A DNA stretch of 64,000 bases, taken from Novosphingobium sp. AP12 (GTDB lineage Bacteria > Pseudomonadota > Alphaproteobacteria > Sphingomonadales > Sphingomonadaceae). The notes under the pieces are model-generated. The model did no database searches. It saw only the letters and a list, made by a program, of their open reading frames with translations, and had not been told where the DNA came from. Shown here one piece after another: positions 59,453 to 64,000 of the stretch (positions are counted from its first letter, which is position 1; every line of letters begins with the position of its first letter). A program made the position numbers and the translations under genes. The DNA is taken from NCBI RefSeq assembly GCF_000281975.1, contig NZ_AKKE01000121.1, positions 62,001 through 126,000 of the forward strand. The letters are read 5' to 3'.

Positions 59453-60373
59453 TTGAGCGACGGACAAGTCTTTGGGGCACTGGGGGGAGCCATCGCGGGC
59501 CGGGCCGCTGCGGGAGGCGCGCAAGTGCGTGCCGCCATCGCGCAGGCGGCCGAGGCCACGGGCGTCGATTTCCAGTACCTCATGGCGCAGGCCAAGCTGG
59601 AATCGAGCCTCGATCCCACCGCCCGGGCCGCCACCTCCAGCGCGGCCGGGCTCTACCAGTTCACCTCGGGCACCTGGCTCAGCACCCTCGACCGCCACGG
59701 CGCCGAGCACGGCATGGGCTGGGTGAGCGACGCGATCCAGGGCGGAGCGATCGCCGATCCGGCCACCCGCGCGCAGGTCATGGGGCTGCGCTACGACCCA
59801 CAGGTCTCGGCGCTGATGGCGGGCGAACTCGCCGCCGACAACCGCGCCGACCTCACTGCTCGCCTCGGCCGCGAGCCTGACGCCGCCGAGCTTTACCTGG
59901 CGCACTTCCTCGGCTCCGCGGGCGCCGGCAAGTTCCTCTCCGCGCTCGCCGAGGATCCCGGCCAGAGCGCGGCGGGCATCCTCCCCAAGGCCGCCGCCGC
60001 CAATCGCTCGATCTTCTTTTCCGGCGGCGCGCCGCGCTCGGTCGGGCAGGTCATGGCGCTGATGCGCGGCAAGGTCGACGGCGCGATGGAAGGCGGCTTC
60101 GGCCCCGGCGCAGCGGCCGAACGGGCCGAGGGAAGCCCGAACATTCCCTACGATACCGGATTCCAGAGCGCCGGGTTCGAGACCGCCAGCTACCAGCCCT
60201 CCGGCCCGCTCGCCCGCGAGTTCCACGCGGGCCAGCCCGCCGCCGCTCCCACGGCGTCCATCGCCCCGCGTTCGATGGCGGAGACGCTGCAGGCAGCCTT
60301 CGGGGCCTCCGACACCGCCGCGTCCGGCCATGTCCGCGAGGCTTATTCCAAGCTCGCGAGGCTGGGCCTGTGA
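59453..60373 (+). CDS. Lytic transglycosylase (flagellum-associated)
   Basis: A 306-residue SLT-domain enzyme: catalytic Glu in AQAKLESSLDPTARA (about residue 50), AAGLYQFTSGTWLSTLDRHG, and LYLAHFLGSAGAGKFLSAL. It should cut peptidoglycan to let the rod through, replacing the muramidase missing from FlgJ. No signal peptide is visible at the TTG start, so export may use the flagellar secretion system or be leaderless. GGGAG lies 7 bases before TTG 59453. A 130-residue disordered C-terminal tail follows. Confidence 0.88.
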   Translation: MSDGQVFGALGGAIAGRAAAGGAQVRAAIAQAAEATGVDFQYLMAQAKLESSLDPTARAATSSAAGLYQFTSGTWLSTLDRHGAEHGMGWVSDAIQGGAIADPATRAQVMGLRYDPQVSALMAGELAADNRADLTARLGREPDAAELYLAHFLGSAGAGKFLSALAEDPGQSAAGILPKAAAANRSIFFSGGAPRSVGQVMALMRGKVDGAMEGGFGPGAAAERAEGSPNIPYDTGFQSAGFETASYQPSGPLAREFHAGQPAAAPTASIAPRSMAETLQAAFGASDTAASGHVREAYSKLARLGL

Positions 60374-62499
60374 GCCTCCTCTCGCGTTTCCGCAACGCCG
60401 GGACCATCGCGCTGCCGACGGGCATCCTCGTGCTCATCGTGCTGATGATCGTGCCGGTGCCGGCCTTCGTGCTCGACGTCGCCTTCGTGCTCAACATCGC
60501 GCTGTCGGTGGCGGTGCTGATGGCGGCGATGAATGCGGAGAAGCCGCTCGACTTCTCGGCGTTCCCCTCGGTCCTGCTGTTCGCGACGCTGCTGCGCCTC
60601 TCGCTCAACGTCGCCTCGACCCGCGTCGTGCTGGTCCACGGGCACGAGGGCGAGGCTGCTGCGGGCAAGGTGATCGAGGCCTTCGGCGCCTTCCTGATCG
60701 GCGGCAACTTCGCCGTCGGCATCTTCGTGTTCCTGATCCTCGTCATCATCAACATGGTGGTCGTCACCAAGGGCGCGGGCCGCGTCTCGGAAGTCTCCGC
60801 GCGCTTCACGCTCGACGCGCTGCCGGGCAAGCAGATGGCGATCGACGCCGACCTTGCCGCCGGCCTCATGACCGCCGACGAAGCCAAGGCGCGCCGCCGC
60901 GAAGTGGCGACCGAGGCCGACTTCTACGGCTCGATGGACGGCTCCTCCAAGTTCGTGAAGGGCGACGCGATCGCCGCGCTGCTGATCCTGGGCGTCAACA
61001 TCATAGCCGGTTTCTGCCTCGGCATGATCTCGCACGGCCTCTCCGCCACCGAGGCCGCGCAGGCTTACATCACGCTGGCCATCGGCGACGCGCTGGTGGC
61101 GCAGGTGCCCTCGCTGCTGCTCTCGATCGCCGCTGCCGTCATCGTCACCCGCGTGTCGGACAGCCGCGACCTTGCCGGGCAGATCGGCAACCAGTTTGCC
61201 GCCCCCGGCACGTGGTTGCCGGTTGCCGTCGTGCTCGGCGCGATCGGCATGATCCCGGCGATGCCGCAGAGCATCTTCCTCCCCGCCGCCGCGCTTGCCG
61301 CATGGATGTGGCATAGCCTGCGTAAACGCGCCGAGCGTGCCCTGATCGCGCCTGTCGTGGTCGAGGCACCTGCCGAGCCCGTCGATCCCGCGCGCATCGA
61401 GCTGGAGGACGTGTCCGACCACACCCTCGTCACCATCGAGCTGGGCTACGGCCTGGTCCAGCTGGTCGACGAGCGGCGCGGGTCGCCGCTGGTGACCCGC
61501 GTCACCGGGGTGCGCAAGCAGCTGAGCCAGTCGTTCGGCTTCATCGTGCCCCAGTTCCGCGTGCGCGACGCGCTCGACATGCCGCCGCACGAGTACCGCA
61601 TCGTGCTGGGCGGGGTGAACCTGGGCGGCGGCGCGATCCGGGCCGACAAAGTGCTGGCGATCGACGCCGGCGAGGCGAGCCCCCACCACGCCCTGCGCGG
61701 CGAGCCCACCTGGGACCCCAGCTTCGGCTGCCCGGCGCTGTGGATCGACCCAGCCGCGCGTGACCACGCCACTGCCGAGGGTTTCCTGACCGTCGATCCC
61801 GGCACCGTGATCGCCACTCACCTCAACCAGCTGCTGTCCGCCCGGCCGCAGGACCTGCTCGGCCCCGACCAGGTGCGCGCGCTGATCGAGTCGTTGAAGG
61901 AGCACTCGGCCGGCCTCGTCGAGACGGTCCACCCGGCGCCCCTCAGCCTTGCCGCCGTCACCCGCCTGCTGCGCGCTCTGCTGGAGGACCACATCCCGAT
62001 CGCGCATCTCGTGCCGATCTTCGCCAGCCTGTCGCGCGCAGTGCAGACCACGGTCGACCACGACCGCCTCGTCGAGCTGGTCCGCGCCGACCTCGGCGCG
62101 CTGATCGTCGGGCGGATCTGCCCGCCGAGCGCGCGCCTGCCGGTGGTGACGCTCGACGCCGGGCTGGAAGGCGCGATCGTGCAGGGCATGCTCGATCCTG
62201 CGACCGGACAGCCGGTGATCGAGCCTGACCTCGCCCGCATGATCGGCGAGCGGGTCGCCGCGCTGGGCGAGGAGCGTGGGCCGCATGCGATCCCGCTGAC
62301 GCTGGTGGTGCAGCCCAGGGCCCGCCGCACGCTCGCCGCACTGCTGCGGATGCGCGCGCCGGCCTGCCTGGTCCTGTCGATCTCCGAACTGCCCGCGACC
62401 CAGCCGATCGAGGTCATCGACGTGATCGGCGCCGCGCCCGCGCCTCCCGAACCTCGCGGCCTGCCCGCGCCCGACAATGCCGAAAGCATGGCTGCATGA
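60370..62499 (+). CDS. flhA: Flagellar export gate protein FlhA
   Basis: A 709-residue core component of the flagellar type III secretion gate. Eight N-terminal TM segments with LLFATLLRLSLNVASTRVVL and the FHIPEP-family loop VSEVSARFTLDALPGKQMAIDADL (in part), then ADFYGSMDGSSKFVKGDA; the C-terminal half is the cytosolic ring domain. GTG 60370 overlaps the transglycosylase stop (GTGA). Confidence 0.97.
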   Translation: MSLLSRFRNAGTIALPTGILVLIVLMIVPVPAFVLDVAFVLNIALSVAVLMAAMNAEKPLDFSAFPSVLLFATLLRLSLNVASTRVVLVHGHEGEAAAGKVIEAFGAFLIGGNFAVGIFVFLILVIINMVVVTKGAGRVSEVSARFTLDALPGKQMAIDADLAAGLMTADEAKARRREVATEADFYGSMDGSSKFVKGDAIAALLILGVNIIAGFCLGMISHGLSATEAAQAYITLAIGDALVAQVPSLLLSIAAAVIVTRVSDSRDLAGQIGNQFAAPGTWLPVAVVLGAIGMIPAMPQSIFLPAAALAAWMWHSLRKRAERALIAPVVVEAPAEPVDPARIELEDVSDHTLVTIELGYGLVQLVDERRGSPLVTRVTGVRKQLSQSFGFIVPQFRVRDALDMPPHEYRIVLGGVNLGGGAIRADKVLAIDAGEASPHHALRGEPTWDPSFGCPALWIDPAARDHATAEGFLTVDPGTVIATHLNQLLSARPQDLLGPDQVRALIESLKEHSAGLVETVHPAPLSLAAVTRLLRALLEDHIPIAHLVPIFASLSRAVQTTVDHDRLVELVRADLGALIVGRICPPSARLPVVTLDAGLEGAIVQGMLDPATGQPVIEPDLARMIGERVAALGEERGPHAIPLTLVVQPRARRTLAALLRMRAPACLVLSISELPATQPIEVIDVIGAAPAPPEPRGLPAPDNAESMAA

Positions 62500-63251
62500 A
62501 CCAGATGTCCGTCCCGACGCCGATCCCTCCCCATCCTGCCGCCGCCGCGATGCGCGCCTATCAGGGCGACGTCGCCGACCGCGTCCGCCGTTTCCTGCCG
62601 ATGGTCCGCCGCCAGGCGTGGCACGTCCATGGCAGCGGGCGGCCGGGCATCGAGGTCGAGGACCTCGTCCAGGCCGGGCTCGTCGCGCTGACCGAGTGCG
62701 CGCAGAAGCATTCCGGCCCGACCGAGGACGGGTTCGCGGCCTATGCCAAGATGCGCGTGCGCGGGGCGATGGTGGACATGATTCGCCGCACCGTGCCGCT
62801 GTCGCGCGGAGCTACCGAGCGCCGCCGCCTGCTCGCCGAGAAGGAGACGAGCTTGCGCGGCAGCCTCGGCCGCGATCCTCGCGGCGACGAACTGGCACGG
62901 GCGATGGGCATCGACGAGAGCGAGCTGGCCACCCTGCGAGCCTCCAGCCAGCCGCTGCGCTTCGATTCGCTCGACGAGGCCTATTCCGACCAGAACATGG
63001 CCTTCGCCGCCGAGACGCCCGACAGCTTCACGCTGCTCGCCGACGAGGAGACCCGCGGGGCGGTGATCGCGGCGATCACCGATCTGCCCGACCGGCTCAA
63101 GCTGATCGTCCAGCTCTACTTCGTCGAGGAACTCAACCTCGCCGAGATCGCCGAGGTGCTCCAGGTCTCGGTCCCGCGCGTCCACCAGCTCAAGGCCCAG
63201 GCCATCGACAAGCTGCGCAGCAGCCTCGAGGGCGTGGCGGAAGTGCTGTGA
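62496..63251 (+). CDS. fliA: RNA polymerase sigma-28 factor FliA
   Basis: A 251-residue flagellar sigma factor. Region 2 with IEVEDLVQAGLVALTECAQK and FAAYAKMRVRGAMVDMIRRT, region 3 with RGATERRRLLAEKE and region 4 helix-turn-helix ELNLAEIAEVLQVSVPRVHQLK. Overlaps flhA by 4 bases. Targets proposed here are fliC, flgM and the stator-like pair. Its antagonist FlgM is at 58709. Confidence 0.96.
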   Translation: MNQMSVPTPIPPHPAAAAMRAYQGDVADRVRRFLPMVRRQAWHVHGSGRPGIEVEDLVQAGLVALTECAQKHSGPTEDGFAAYAKMRVRGAMVDMIRRTVPLSRGATERRRLLAEKETSLRGSLGRDPRGDELARAMGIDESELATLRASSQPLRFDSLDEAYSDQNMAFAAETPDSFTLLADEETRGAVIAAITDLPDRLKLIVQLYFVEELNLAEIAEVLQVSVPRVHQLKAQAIDKLRSSLEGVAEVL

Positions 63252-63255
63252 CGTT

Positions 63256-64000
63256 CTAGCCCGAGACCAGCGCGGACTTCGCCTTGCCCGACCTGTCCGG
63301 CGTCCGGCCCATCCGGGCGAACGGTTCCTCGACATAGCGATTGATGGCGTAGGCCAGCGCGGTGGCGCCAAGCGTGGTCGCGGCCAGCAGGACCAGGAAA
63401 TATGTCGTCCTGGACAGGCCCAGGTCGTTGAGCAGCCAGAGGACCGGGTACATGACGACCATGTGGCTCAGGTAGACAGAGTAGGACAGCTTGCCCAGGA
63501 ACGTCATCGCCGGCGATGCCAGCGCCGCCAGGGGGCGGGCGCTCCAGAAGCCCAGATAGTAGGGCGTGACGAGCAGCAGGAACATCAGCCAGATGGTGAT
63601 CGCCAGCTCGGATCGGGCCACCGCGGCCGCCACCACCATCACGCATGCGGGCGCGGCGTATCTCACGAGTGGCGCCGCGAAGAGCCGGTTGGCATTGTTG
63701 ATGACGTAGTAGGATACGATCCCGATCGCGAAGAAGAGCGCGTTGGCGCCGAGGTTGGCGCTGTTGGGATAGCGCGTCCCGGCCACTACGCACAGCGCGA
63801 CGCCTGCCAGGCCGATCCAGCGGCCCGGCCCGGGACGGGCGAGTATCCACAGCAGTGCGGGGGCGACGATGTAGAACTGGAATTCAGTCGAGATATTCCA
63901 TGCCTGCCCGATGATCGCAGTTTCCACGTACTTCAGCAGGTTATGCGGAACGACGCCGTGCAGCATGGTGAGATGGGCCGCCAGGTGGAGCCAGAGATTC
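63256..64000 (-). CDS. Acyltransferase 3 family membrane protein (5' end outside window)
   Basis: The C-terminal part (at least 248 residues) of a multi-TM acyltransferase: EFQFYIVAPALLWIL, ATPAMTFLGKLSYSVYLSH-like LGKLSYSVYLSHMVVMYP and AINRYVEEPFARMG, typical of OafA/NodX-like enzymes that modify polysaccharides. The frame remains open to the window edge (NLWLHLAAHLTMLHG), so the start is missing. Convergent with fliA, 4 bases apart. Could belong to a surface glycan locus to the right. Confidence 0.9.
   Translation of the reverse strand, partial: NLWLHLAAHLTMLHGVVPHNLLKYVETAIIGQAWNISTEFQFYIVAPALLWILARPGPGRWIGLAGVALCVVAGTRYPNSANLGANALFFAIGIVSYYVINNANRLFAAPLVRYAAPACVMVVAAAVARSELAITIWLMFLLLVTPYYLGFWSARPLAALASPAMTFLGKLSYSVYLSHMVVMYPVLWLLNDLGLSRTTYFLVLLAATTLGATALAYAINRYVEEPFARMGRTPDRSGKAKSALVSG

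Noticed and set aside
60343-62286. A 647-codon minus-strand frame opposite flhA
   Set aside because: Antisense shadow of flhA; His/Gly/Asp-rich without structure.

Overview
The window looks like chromosomal DNA of a sphingomonad (Alphaproteobacteria, Sphingomonadales; a Novosphingobium- or Sphingobium-like genus is my guess, not proven). The grounds are the high GC content, a circularly permuted two-piece tmRNA with the tag ANDNDALALAA, a large TonB-dependent receptor beside P450, Rieske and CoA-transferase genes, and sphingomonad-type palindromic repeats. No rRNA, tRNA gene, prophage, CRISPR array or classical transposase was seen.

Layout. 1-6.6 kb: malate synthase G (cut by the window edge), a small membrane protein, tmRNA, MscL, then a lemA-TPM-TPM-Nudix operon. 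6.6-10.5 kb: a valine/isobutyryl-CoA catabolic operon on the minus strand (acyl-CoA dehydrogenase, 3-hydroxyisobutyryl-CoA hydrolase, enoyl-CoA hydratase, 3-hydroxyisobutyrate dehydrogenase). 10.5-36.6 kb: an accessory catabolic region with a CoA-acylating aldehyde dehydrogenase, flavin reductase, five SDRs, hydrolase, TonB receptor, P450 plus 2Fe-2S ferredoxin, amidohydrolase, Rieske oxygenase, three CaiB-type CoA-transferases, a luciferase-like oxidoreductase, a DUF35/thiolase-like pair, an MFS carrier, a LacI-like sensor lacking its DNA-binding domain and a PAS-GGDEF enzyme. Together they could take up, oxidise, activate as CoA thioester and cleave a hydrophobic (terpenoid-, steroid- or aromatic-like) compound; the substrate cannot be read from the sequence. 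36.7-44.1 kb: housekeeping genes dnaN, fabG, fabD, an LD-carboxypeptidase, a Mur ligase and a DUF808 membrane protein. 44.2-63.3 kb: flagellar genes: fliC, motAB, flgBCDEFGHIJKL, a second small stator-like pair, flgA, flgM, flgN, a lytic transglycosylase, flhA and fliA. The right edge cuts an acyltransferase.

The flagellar regulation is partly legible. Two near-perfect sigma-54 promoters (before flgB and before the transglycosylase-flhA-fliA operon) each have a CGGCAA..TTGCCG palindrome nearby that resembles a FlbD-type site. Three copies of a GCCGTTCT -10 box at matched spacing (before fliC, flgM and the stator-like pair) fit FliA (sigma-28), which is encoded here.

The most unusual material is between genes. 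(1) Three inverted-repeat elements share GCGCAAAG-type octamer arms; one carries a GxxExxY (PDDEXK-like) nuclease gene between fabG and fabD, and two are gene-free. (2) Two copies of a 120-nt structured, RNA-like element sit at 36.7 and 45.2 kb, with a compensatory hairpin and an invariant GTAGGAAA loop. (3) A palindromic repeat is inserted in frame inside the signal-peptide region of flgI.
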